Positions 23,878 to 33,387 of a DNA stretch of 64,000 nt are shown here, piece by piece. Within the stretch, counting starts at the first letter, position 1. Each line of letters opens with the position of its first letter. Made by a program: the position numbers and the translations under genes. The DNA comes from Begonia masoniana (Eukaryota > Streptophyta > Magnoliopsida > Cucurbitales > Begoniaceae), in contig CM039510.1 of assembly GCA_022432975.1 (NCBI GenBank), forward strand, positions 15,890,381 through 15,954,380. Reading direction: 5' to 3'. The notes beneath the pieces are model-generated. The model saw only the letters and a program-made list of their open reading frames with translations. It had not been told where the DNA came from and searched no databases.

Positions 23878-24366
23878 AAATTGTATGTCAATCTTATCAT
23901 CATCGGCATGAAAGGATAGGTTGTAATTCTGGGGATAGACTGGCTTTTTAGACATCACGCCACCATCGACTGTAGGTCCAGGCTTGTGTACTTTAAGTGC
24001 CCGAGTGAGAAAGAGTTCTCCTATCAGGCCATACCAAAGGAACACTTTATGCCTATTGTATCCTCCTTAGAAGCTCAAAAGCTGATGAAGTCGGGATGTG
24101 CCGGATTTCTAGCCTATGTGGTAGATGCTCAAAGGCAAAGTGAGGTGGAACTCCAAAACATCCCGGTTGTTCGAAACTTCCCGGAGGTCTTCTTAGACGA
24201 CCTCCCAAGATTGCCACCGGATCGCGAGATTGAGTTTGAAATTGAAGTACGTCTTGATGCTAAACCGGTATCGAAGAATTCGTACCGTATGGTGCCAATG
24301 GAGCTGAAAGAGTTGAAGACTTAGCTAAGGGAACTTGTGGAAAAAGGCTTTGTACGCCGTAGTTTC
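23878..24366 (+). pseudogene. Element B protease end and RT amino terminus, cut by S4
   Basis: After the TAG at 23875-23877 the translation continues with protease-like [13 protein letters not shown] sequence and the linker ([14 protein letters not shown]). It enters the RT fingers (VRRSF) at about 24355, where S4 is inserted. A further TAG sits near 24322. RT resumes after the second GTTTC at 26874. Confidence 0.85.
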
Positions 24367-26873
24367 TGTAGCGACCCTAATACTGTAACCTTATTTTCCC
24401 GTATTACTTTTTTTTTCCGTGTAAACTTTGAGCGGAATTTACATCGTATACAAATTCGTTAAAATCGTTCGAAAACTATTTTCAAAACCATTTAGATAAA
24501 CATAGAAAACACTTAAATAAAAACCATTAAAATACAAGTTAAAACAATTATAAAAACAAATTAAAACAATAAAAACCATCAGCCAATGCACAGAGGGGCA
24601 GAAGGGACATTTGTCCCAAAATCTATAGGGGCGATCGATTGCCTGTGAAGAAAAACTGAGGGGCGATGATCGCCCCTCCTTGTGGCGATCGATCGCCATG
24701 CTCACTGGATTTTTCCAGGGAGTGGCGATTCATTATGGCGATCGATCGCCAAGTTCTCTGGAAATCAAATTTCCAGAGAACTTGCATCACTCCCTTTCCT
24801 TCCCTTTCATCTTCATCAATTATCTCAAACACATTTCATCATTACGTACACTCTTACTACATAAACACACTAAAACTTCAACGTAAACCACTCCATAAAC
24901 ATCTAACATACAATCGCTCAAACCTAACCACAAAGTAAACAACTCAAAACATATTAAAAACATAACCTGATTTCATAAAAAACAAACCGCGTGGGTCCGT
25001 TTAAAAACTTAACAATTCTTCTTGTTCAAAATCACCAAGTGGTTGCAAAATAAGTTTGAAAGTCATTTAAAAACATCAAAACATAAACCTATCCACTATC
25101 CAGATTCCCAAACATTCTAATATGTTCAACTACACAATTATAAAACTATTGTGTTCCCAAAACATACATTTACTTTCCCACGGGTCAAAAAGGTGCCTCG
25201 ACTGCCTAGCACACTCTCACGGGCCATTCTCCTTCAACTGCATCGTTCCTCGGGCAGAGGGATCTCGTCCTCACCTATGTCAAGATCACCTACACCATAC
25301 AGACAATCTATGAGCTAAAGGCTCAGCAAGTTTCGTAAATGTAAATGCATGCTGTGCAAATGAGTTTCAGAAATCATGCAACATTTTCTTATATTTACAT
25401 AGGTTGCCACCGAGATCTCAATCCGCTAAATGGAGAGGGCACATCCTGCGGTTGGACAACCCTTTCCACCTAGCAGAGGGGAGTACATGCTTGTAACACG
25501 CACAGCCATGCCTGAGCCCCACCTCGGATGACCATAAACATACATGGGTTCTTATTAGATGTGGTATTGTGACCGACCCTTCTCAGCCTTCACAATAGGT
25601 CAATAGCCCCCTTTCAGGCCACATCACCATTTTCTTTAAAACATAGTGCGAAAACTCATTTTCTATGCATAATTGAAAACCGTGATGCATGGACAATTAC
25701 GTGCTTAAAGTAAGCATACATCATACGTACCATCGAGACAATAAAAGCATATCCTATAAAAGAACTAATCCTAACTACCCAACCAAAGCATTTAAACAAA
25801 TAATTCCACAATAACCCTGGACGCGACTTCGATATACGTTGTAGGCCAATCGGCCAGAGTAAGTCACGAGAACTTACCTCGTGCGCGTTGAACTTCTAGC
25901 TCCGTCCACGAGCGTTGTTTACCTACGGCAAATTCACAATATTTGTCGTTAAAACGAGCCTAAACCAATAAACGTCTAAACCTACGAAACACTTAACTAA
26001 AGAAATTTCCTAAAACTCTAATTTAACTCATTGAGGCATTTTTTTATCGAGCGATTCGCGCTCGACGCCTCAAAACCTCCTTTAACGGAGTTTTCCAAAC
26101 CTCAAAATTTCAACAAACCTTAATATTCCACAATGGATAGACCAACCTTCGTCCAATACGCCCAATATGTCCGTTATATTCATAACTACGGTAACCCTAT
26201 CGATTTCCAACCCTAAATCATGTTTTTCATAAAACCCTAAACGAAAACCCTAACGTTAAACAACCCAAAAACTACGAATAGACTTTCCAAAACCATTAGA
26301 CCTTACCTAGAATCGAGTTTGGGGAAAAAAACTTGAAGAACGGAAGTCAACCGGGGGAAGAACAGACGTCGGAGAGGAGAGAACCGTGAGAGGCGATGAG
26401 AAAATCGCCTGGAGAAAACTTCACAGAGAGCTTCGCGTGAAAATGGTGAAGGAAGAAGAAAGAGTTATGTTATAAATTAAAATTTTACTTAGCAAATTAC
26501 CATTTTGCCCTTCCGTTGATTTTCTATTTGTTTCGTCCTTTGTTTCGTTAATTAACCGACGATTCGGTTTCTCCAAATTTTCTTATTTCGCCAATAACTC
26601 CAACTTATTATCAGGGCTTTATTAAAACTGTCCATTGACAAAACGGACCCCGTTTACTATTTTTACCAAAGTATCCTTTATATTACGATAAACGTAATTC
26701 TCGTAAAATTAGCGTTACGACACCTAAAATTCCCAAAATTTTCTTAAAATCCATATTAACTATTAGGATCGTAATAACGCTCTCTTTTCACAAAACCGAC
26801 CTAATTTGACATAATTACAAAAATGCCATTATATAAACAATTTACAAAATCTCGTAAAGAATTGGGTGTTACA
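24367..26873 (-). mobile_element. Solo LTR S4 (C family) inserted in B's RT gene
   Basis: It starts TGTAGCGACCC and ends TTGGGTGTTACA. GTTTC at 24362-24366 and 26874-26878 is the target duplication, and the RT reading resumes directly across it. It is 2507 bp and the reverse of S3. It contains the hairpin TGAGC/GCTCA at 25311-25325, the donor/GGCC module at 25839-25885 and palindromes at 24625-24785. The part from 24695 onward recurs at 33388-35566. Confidence 0.94.
24625..24785. repeat. Palindrome cluster in S4
   Basis: Contains GGGGCGATGATCGCCCC, GGCGATCGATCGCC (twice) and the pair AGTTCTCTGGAAA/TTTCCAGAGAACT. It is the S4 counterpart of the S3 cluster, in reverse orientation. Confidence 0.85.
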
Positions 26874-28250
26874 GTTTCTCTCTGTGGGGCGCTCCCGACT
26901 TATTTGTTAAGAAAAAAGATTGATCCCTACGTATGTGCATCGATTACCAGGAGCTGAACAAGTTGACCATCAAGAATAAGTACCCGTTGCTGAGAATCGA
27001 TGATTTATTTGACCAACTACAAGGGGCTCGGGTATTTTCGAAGATTGATTTGCGCTCCGGTTATTATCAATTGAAGGTCAGGGCTGATCATATTCCAAAG
27101 ACCGCATTCAGGACCCGATACAGATACTATGGTTCTTAGTGATGTCGCTTGGGTTGACTAATGCCCCGACGGCATTTATGGACCTGATGAAAAGGGTATT
27201 TCAGAATTTTCTGGACAAGTTTGTGATCGTCTTTATAGACGACATTCTGGTTTATTCTATGAGTGAAGTAGAGCATGAATAGCACTTGATGATTATACTA
27301 TCGACGTTGAGACAACACCAATTGTACGCCAAATTGTCAAAGTGTGAATTGTGGTTGAGCAGGATTAATTTTCTACGCCACGTGGTGATTGTAGAAGGAG
27401 TGTCTGTGGATCCAACTAAGATTCAGGCTGTGAAGGAATGGCCGATACCGAGAAATGCCAGCGAGGTACGAAGTTTTATCGGACTAGCTGGTTATTACAG
27501 GAAGTTTATTAAGAGATTTTCTGTGATAGCAAAGCCTATGACCAGCTTAACGAGGAAAGATGTCAAGTTCAAGTGGTCCGAAGTGTGTGAAGAGAGTTTT
27601 AAGATGCTCAAACAAAATTTAACCATGCTCCTTTGTTGGTATTGCTGGTCGAAGACGGCAAATTCAGTGTATATTGCAATGCGTCAAAGATTGGTTTGGG
27701 GGTGTATTAATGCAGGAAGGAAAGGTGGTGGCATACGCGTCCAGACAATTGAAGACCACGAGCAAAACTACCATACTCATGATCTGGAGTTAGCGGCAGT
27801 TGTTTTTGCCTTGTAGGTATGGAGACACCATTTATATGGACAGCCGTGTGAAGTATTTTCTGATCACAAGGGCTTGAATTATATATTTATTCAGAAGGAG
27901 TTAAACATGAGGCAACGACGATGGCTCGAGTTTGTGAAAGATTATTACATCGAGATTAAATATCATCGCGGGAAAGCTAATGTGGTAGCTGATGCGTTGA
28001 GCAAGATGCCAGCTACTATTCAAATGGCTATGTCGGCCGTATCAATGCCTTTGAAGACAGAAATTCAGAGGTTTGACTTGGAGGTAGTTTCTGAACTATC
28101 AGCCGTACTGGCAGACCTATCAATATGGCCAACCATTCTGGACCTAATTAAGGAAGCCCAGAAGATCAATTCAAAGGAAATGGCCGATATAGTGAGCAAG
28201 TTGCCTTGGCCTCTTCCGAGTTCAGTCATTCGGGATATGGTATTTTGAAG
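26874..28250 (+). pseudogene. Element B RT and RNase H, copy 1
   Basis: RT resumes after S4 with [36 protein letters not shown] and the catalytic [13 protein letters not shown], then an RNase H-like region. Stops or frame breaks fall at about 27137 (TAG), 27280 (TAG), near 27630 (1-nt loss) and near 27816 (TAG). It is the second exon-like piece of one ancestral gene split by S4. Near-identical sequence lies at 35567-36945. Confidence 0.88.
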
Positions 28251-29137
28251 TTCAGGGACCGGTGGTATGTTTTGAGAGATGAAAAGCTAAGGGGGAACAT
28301 CTTATCGGAAGCCCACTCGTCTTCTTTCTCAGTGCATCCTGGAAGCACAAAGATGTATCAAGACTTAAAACTTCACTTCTAGTGGCTGAATATGAAGAAC
28401 AAAGTAGCCAAATATGTGGAGTCTTGCATGGTATGTCAACAAGTGAAGGCTGAACATCAACGACCAGGTGGAACACTTCTGCCTCTTCCAATCCCCGAAT
28501 GGAAATGGGAGAATATCACGATGGATTTTGTTGTCGGCTTTCCAAGGACGGCTAGAGGCCATAACAGCATATGGGTCATTGTGAACAGACTAACAAAGTC
28601 GGCCCATTTTCTACCTGTGAAGACGACGTTCTCTATGGACCAATATGCAGAATTATACATAAGCGAGATCATCAAGTTGCATGGGGTGCCAGTATCAATT
28701 GTATCTGACCGAAACCCTAGATTCACGTCGAGGTTCTGGAAAAGCTTGCAAAACTCCTTGGGTACCAAGTTAAACTTCAGCACAACATTTCATCCACAGA
28801 CGGACGGACAATCCGAGAGGACGATTCAAATACGGGAGGATATGTTAAGGTCGTGCGTGCTGGAATTTCATGACCCTTGGAGTAAGTATTTGCAGCTAGT
28901 AGAATTCGCTTATAACAACAGCTACCAGGCTACGATCGGTATGGCTCCATATGAAGCTCTTTACAGCAGGAAGTGTAGATCTCCATTGTGTTGGGATGAA
29001 GTTGGAGAAGCCAAGCTCGTCGGCTCTGAGTTGATACAGCAGATGTCCGAGGTGGTGACTGCTATCAAACAACAAATAAAATTTGCTCAGAGTCGACAGA
29101 AAAGTTACGCGGACCATAGGAGGAGAGACTTGGAGTT
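28251..29137 (+). pseudogene. Element B integrase, copy 1, cut by element D
   Basis: The zinc-finger part includes [16 protein letters not shown], a TAG near 28380 and CMVCQQVK. The catalytic core has MDFVVGF, SIVSDRNPRF and GQSERTIQ. The frame stays open to RRDLEF at 29137, where the LTR of element D begins after GAGTT (29133-29137). Codons beyond that point (VTTPVGVAT) belong to the inserted LTR. The missing C-terminus is at 49380-49808. The same break occurs at 37827-37831 in the other copy. Confidence 0.9.
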
Positions 29138-29585
29138 TGTAACAACACCAGTTGGAGTCGCCACGTAATTCATAACTTAACCTTTTAATCAATCGGCTCT
29201 TACTTCATGCACCTTGTTCATTATTAGTGTTATATATATATTTTTTTTTCAAAAACATCTCCTAAACTGCATCTACCGATAGAGTCATAGACTCACATCG
29301 ACCGATGGTCGCGTGGTCGGTCACGTGCCCGCCACGCGACACATCTATTTCTAAACATCTCTTAAACTGCATCTGCCGATAGAATCATAAACTCACGTCG
29401 ACCGATGGTCACAAGCGTCTCACGTGATTCGCAGGCATCATCCGGCAGAAGACTTATTCCCTTCTGCCGATCGCTAGGCGACAAAGAGTATCACTTACAT
29501 CGACCGGTAGCAAACGACAAATATTATGCTACTTCTACCGCTGGTAAAACATCTACCGATCACTAGACGACAACACAACATTTAC
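29138..29585 (-). repeat. Element D left LTR, first 448 bp (left contig)
   Basis: It begins TGTAACAAC at 29138 and is interrupted at TTTAC (29581-29585) by an E-family LTR. It equals 37832-38279 apart from scattered differences. Confidence 0.9.
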
Positions 29586-30405
29586 TGTAACACCCGACAT
29601 TTCGGCCAGGTGATTTTCTGACCATTTTAATTATCACCCTTTTATTTAACCTCTATGATTTAAATTTAATGTTAAGACAAATTTATTACAAGTTGAGCAA
29701 AGCTAGGTTGGGTGGCAGATTTGTAATTAAGATCGATGGATTAAGTATAAATAGAAAAGGAAACCTTAAATCTCATTTAAACCTCACTGTGGCCGACACC
29801 CCTTCTCTCGGCGATTTCTCCTCTCCCGAGCTCCTGCTCTCTGTTGCCGGTGTTCTCCCTCACCGACGACTGGTTTCAGCCTGCGTTTTCTCTGCGAGTT
29901 CGTACCCGAGGTATGCAATAGACAATGTAGCTACCTGTTAGTTTATCAGCTCTGTTTTCAGCTCAGCATTTGAACTTGGGATTTATCAATGGCCGTGTCG
30001 TTTTAGAACATTTTAGAATCCGAGGGTAGTAATGTCAACCCGAATAGATTCTGGTCATTTTAAGTAACTTAACTCAGATTTAATCAATAGTAGAACCTCC
30101 TTATTCTATTTCGGATTTCAGATTCTGCACAGAGCTTTAGACTAAGGGTTCGGGGATGACTCTAGCTATTAGATTCTAGGATGACCTATGATTAGAACTT
30201 TAGGACCTTCTTATTTAACTACTGTAATGTGAAATGTGTTAGGTGAAGAAGTTGAAGAGAAAGTGATTCAAGTTGCTAAGGAATCCAGGTAAGTGAATGT
30301 ACTAAGATTTCCAGCTAATAGGGCCCTACATCGAGAGTATTAGGTTGTTATGGAATGTTAGTGTCTGAATGATTATGGACTCTAGAAACTAGGTTATCTG
30401 ATGAT
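29586..30405 (+). repeat. E-family LTR start, running into assembly gap
   Basis: It begins TGTAACACCCGACATTTCGG after TTTAC. It includes TATAAATAG (29747-29755) and the donor/GGCC module (about 30290-30333), then ends in Ns. It matches 38280-39100 closely. It may be the 5' LTR of a full-length element E or the start of a solo LTR. Confidence 0.88.
29747..29755 (+). promoter_or_regulatory. TATA box of E-family LTR (left contig)
   Basis: TATAAATAG about 160 bp from the LTR 5' end; conserved at 38440-38448 and 52780-52788. Confidence 0.65.
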
Positions 30406-30505
30406 NNNNNNNNNNNNNNNNNNNNNNNNNNNNNNNNNNNNNNNNNNNNNNNNNNNNNNNNNNNNNNNNNNNNNNNNNNNNNNNNNNNNNNNNNNNNNNN
30501 NNNNN
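30406..30505. other. Assembly gap, 100 N
   Basis: Exactly 100 Ns, the usual placeholder for a gap of unknown size. The DNA on its two sides is not collinear: a plus-strand LTR on the left and a minus-strand LTR of the same family on the right. Confidence 0.99.
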
Positions 30506-30795
30506 CCTAGTAAACCTTGGCGGTTGTAGGGCCCCCCCTAGTGGCCGGAAAATTAACACATTCACTTAACTGGATTCCTTAGCAATCCGAGCTTTTCCTT
30601 TAAACTTCTTCACCTAAAAAATGTACATACAGTAGTTAAAAACAAAGTCATTAATAGTCCTAATCATAACCATCCTAGGATCTAATAGCTAAAAGTCATT
30701 CCGAGTTTCCTATGTTTGACACCACTGCAGTCTGAAATCCCGAAATAGGGGACAGGGTTTTCCCTTTGATTAAATCGAGTTTTTTTTTTTTTTTT
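30506..30795 (-). repeat. E/S2-family LTR fragment at contig end, error-rich
   Basis: It aligns to about 18786-19050 of S2 but with extra bases in homopolymers and runs (for example GGGCCCCCCC for GGGCCC, and a long T run at 30779-30795). This looks like low-quality consensus at a contig end. Confidence 0.75.
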
Positions 30796-30963
30796 AGAGC
30801 CTGTCACCTCCGGCTAGACCCGCGCGGAGTAACGCCATCCGGTCCGGTGCGTGCAGCCGGCGTCAATACTTACAGATCCGGGTCATCACAATCACCCCCC
30901 CTCGGGGGCCCAACGTCCTCGTTGGCCACAATTCCGGTTGGGTACAGGCTCTGATACCATAAC
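30796..30963 (-). mobile_element. Cassandra-like fragment: LTR start, internal domain and PBS
   Basis: Read on the minus strand it has a PBS TGGTATCAGAGC (30948-30959), then the short Cassandra-type internal domain with GAGGACGTTGGGCCC, a G-rich polypurine tract and the first ~95 bp of a Cassandra LTR (TGTGATGACCCGG at 30890). It is diverged from the complete copy at 32541. Next to the PBS stands a C-family LTR, not a Cassandra LTR. Confidence 0.8.
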
Positions 30964-32540
30964 TGTAACACCCCTAATACTGTACCCGTATTTTCGTACT
31001 ATATATATATTTTTTTTTTTTTTTTATTATACTTTTTACTTTCTTATAGTTTAAATAAAACTTTGTGCGGCAATAAAAACTGAAGTTGAAAACAGAACTG
31101 AAATCGGAATTCAATTTGAACCTTAAAAGCATTTAAAACAAACTATAAAACAATTTATTAAAACTTAATATATTAAAACATTTAATAACAGAGGGCAGAA
31201 ACGGAACTCGCTGCCAAAAAGAGGGGGGGGGGGCGATCGATCTCTGTAAACTACAGAGATCGATCGCTGCTTGCATAAAGGTAGCAAGCGATCGATCTCT
31301 GTAGTTTACAGAGATCGATCGCTGCATGCTTGCATGCAGCAAGCGATCGATCTCTGCTTTTCAGCAGAGATCGATCGCTGCAGCATGTAGCAAGGGCAGC
31401 GATCGATCTCTGCTGAAAAGCAGAGATCGATCGCTGCATGCTATGCAGCGATCCCCCAAGCGATCAGACTTCTCCTTGTTTCTTCCTTCTGTTTTCGTTC
31501 AATACTTAGCTCTCTGGAATTCCAGAGAGCAGAACACAATCTCAGCTCTCTGGAATCCGATTCCAGAGAGCAATTCACTTCACTTTTCCTTCAACATTTT
31601 CACATTTCATTCATCAACATTATCAACAAACTCATAGCTTCAATCCCACTCAAACGTATTCTAAACTCAATCGTATTACGGCGGACTTGGCGAAGTCCAA
31701 CTGCGTGGATAGCTCTAAAAACCGAGCTATCCGTAACAACCTACAAACAACTTATAATATTTAATTTAGACAACCAAGCAGTTCCAGAATTTCTATAACG
31801 TTTAAATAACGGTTCTAAACCAAAACATTTTAAAACGTTTATCAAACAGTTTTAACCAAAACGTTTTACATACAATTACCAAAACGTTATCTAACCCCTA
31901 TCCAGATCCAAACAACCTACATATTCTATACAATTATCAGATCAACACATCCCAAAATAACCCCAGAGTCCATACATACGTCCCCACGGGTCAAAAGCGC
32001 CTCGACTACTCAGCGCACTCCCACGGCCATCATCCATCAGCTGCCACCTACGTCAGGAGGAGGAACCTCGTCCTCACCTGGATCAACGTAACCTAGCAGA
32101 TCACCTACACCATACAGACACATATGAGATATTGAAATCTCAGTAAGTTACGTAAATGCAGATGCATGCGTGCGTATGCCATTCAGAAATCATGCTCAGA
32201 TTCAAATTACAGATACAGAATTACAGATTACATATTCATTACGTCGCAGACAGACAGATTGTCACCGAGACCTCGACCCACTAACCCAAGGGGGCCCGTC
32301 CGGCGGTTGGACTACCCCGTGGGGTTAGAGAGGGGGGGTACACGCTTGCAACACGCACAGCCGTGCCTGAGCCCCATCTCGCATGACCAGAAACAGACAG
32401 ATTACGTTTATTCATTCAGATTTCGTTACAGATTTCATTTCAGATATACGTTCCTTTTCTTAAAAACATGTGCAGAAATTCCTTTTCATGACTTTCGAAA
32501 ACCGTGATGCATGAACAGTTCATATCAGCGGAAAGTAGAT
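30964..32540 (-). repeat. C-family LTR (C'), truncated by the Cassandra element
   Basis: It starts TGTAACACCCC right after the PBS of the preceding fragment and is collinear with the first ~1.35 kb of S4, though diverged. It holds palindromes (31228-31460), the hairpin TGAGAT/ATCTCA (32125-32142, minus) and the block matching 25397-25560. It stops at 32540 where Cassandra begins. The remainder of the LTR after Cassandra is from a different point and subtype. Confidence 0.8.
31228..31460. repeat. Array of GCGATCGATC palindromes
   Basis: At least four hairpins in a row: GCGATCGATCTCTG paired with CAGAGATCGATCGC, with loops such as TAAA or TTTT, separated by GCATGC-rich linkers. Adjacent stems are themselves inverted copies, so several alternative large cruciforms are possible. 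Confidence 0.92.
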
Positions 32541-32763
32541 TGTGATGACCCGAATCTGTAAGTCCCGAATCTGTACTGGTACGATGGCTGCACGAACCGG
32601 AACCCGGATGGCGGTACGTCCGCGCGGGCGAGCCGGAAGGTGACAGGTCGTAAAGAGGGGGTCGTCACAATCCCACAGCGCTTGGGGAAGTATGTGGAAA
32701 TGAAACATATGTAAGAGATCCCTCCCTAAATAGCAAGACGCGTTTTGGAGCACAATTGGCAAC

Positions 32764-32843
32764 GGATCCCATAAGAACTCCGAAGTTAAAAGTGCTTCGG
32801 CGAGAGCAATTCCAGGTTGGGTGACCTTCCGGGAAGTTCTCGC
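32764..32843 (+). promoter_or_regulatory. 5S rRNA-derived Pol III promoter region in Cassandra LTR1
   Basis: The segment follows the second half of plant 5S rRNA: GGATCCCAT-AGAACTCCG, AAGTTAA, GTGCTT-GGCGAGAG (A-box/intermediate element) and GGTTGGGTGACC (C-box). Differences from the usual 5S sequence mean it is a derived promoter, not a 5S gene. The family is known for Pol III transcription from this region. Confidence 0.88.
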
Positions 32844-33222
32844 CAAACAAAGCCGTGAGGGGAGGATATTGTGCTACGGCCCAATCCCCAGAGCGGACAA
32901 TATCTTGCTGGGAAACGGGGTCGTTACAAATGGTATCAGAGCCTGTACCCAACCGGAATTGTGGCCAACGAGGACGTTGGGCCCCCAAGGGGGGGTGATT
33001 GTGATGACCCGAATCTGTAAGTCCCGAATCTGTACTGGTACGATGGCTGCACGAACCGGAACCCGGATGGCGGTACGTCCGCGCGGGCGAGCCGGAAGGT
33101 GACAGGTCGTAAAGAGGGGGTCGTCACAATCCCACAGCGCTTGGGGAAGTATGTGGAAATGAAACATATGTAAGAGATCCCTCCCTAAATAGCAAGACGC
33201 GTTTTGGAGCACAATTGGCAAC

Positions 33223-33302
33223 GGATCCCATAAGAACTCCGAAGTTAAAAGTGCTTCGGCGAGAGCAATTCCAGGTTGGGTGACCTTCCGGGAAGTTCTC
33301 GC
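33223..33302 (+). promoter_or_regulatory. 5S rRNA-derived Pol III promoter region in Cassandra LTR2
   Basis: Same sequence as in LTR1, including GTGCTTCGGCGAGAG and GGTTGGGTGACC. Confidence 0.88.
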
Positions 33303-33387
33303 CAAACAAAGCCGTGAGGGGAGGATATTGTGCTACGGCCCAATCCCCAGAGCGGACAATATCTTGCTGGGAAACGGGGTCGTTACA

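Larger units (their letters stand above)
32541..33387 (+). mobile_element. Cassandra-type TRIM retrotransposon, structurally complete
   Basis: LTR1 is 32541-32928 and LTR2 is 33000-33387, both 388 bp and identical on reading. Termini are TGTGATGACCC and GGGTCGTTACA. A PBS (TGGTATCAGAGC, 32931-32942) and a polypurine tract (about 32985-32999) lie in a 71-bp internal region with no coding capacity. Each LTR has a 5S rRNA-like segment (32764-32843 and 33223-33302). Total size 847 bp fits Cassandra, a non-autonomous family known from many plants. The flanks are TAGAT and GCCAT, so no target duplication is present. ORFs across it are spurious. Confidence 0.93.

Noticed and set aside
29138..29168. 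Extra C-terminal residues VTTPVGVAT on B integrase
   Set aside because: They are translated from the terminus of element D's LTR after the GAGTT target site.
32764..32843. A possible 5S rRNA gene
   Set aside because: Only part of 5S is present, with many changes, and it lies inside an LTR with PBS and polypurine tract, so it is the Cassandra promoter region.
32520..33305. ORFs of 93-143 codons on both strands across the Cassandra element
   Set aside because: They are duplicated with the LTRs, overlap on opposite strands and match no known product; Cassandra has no coding capacity.
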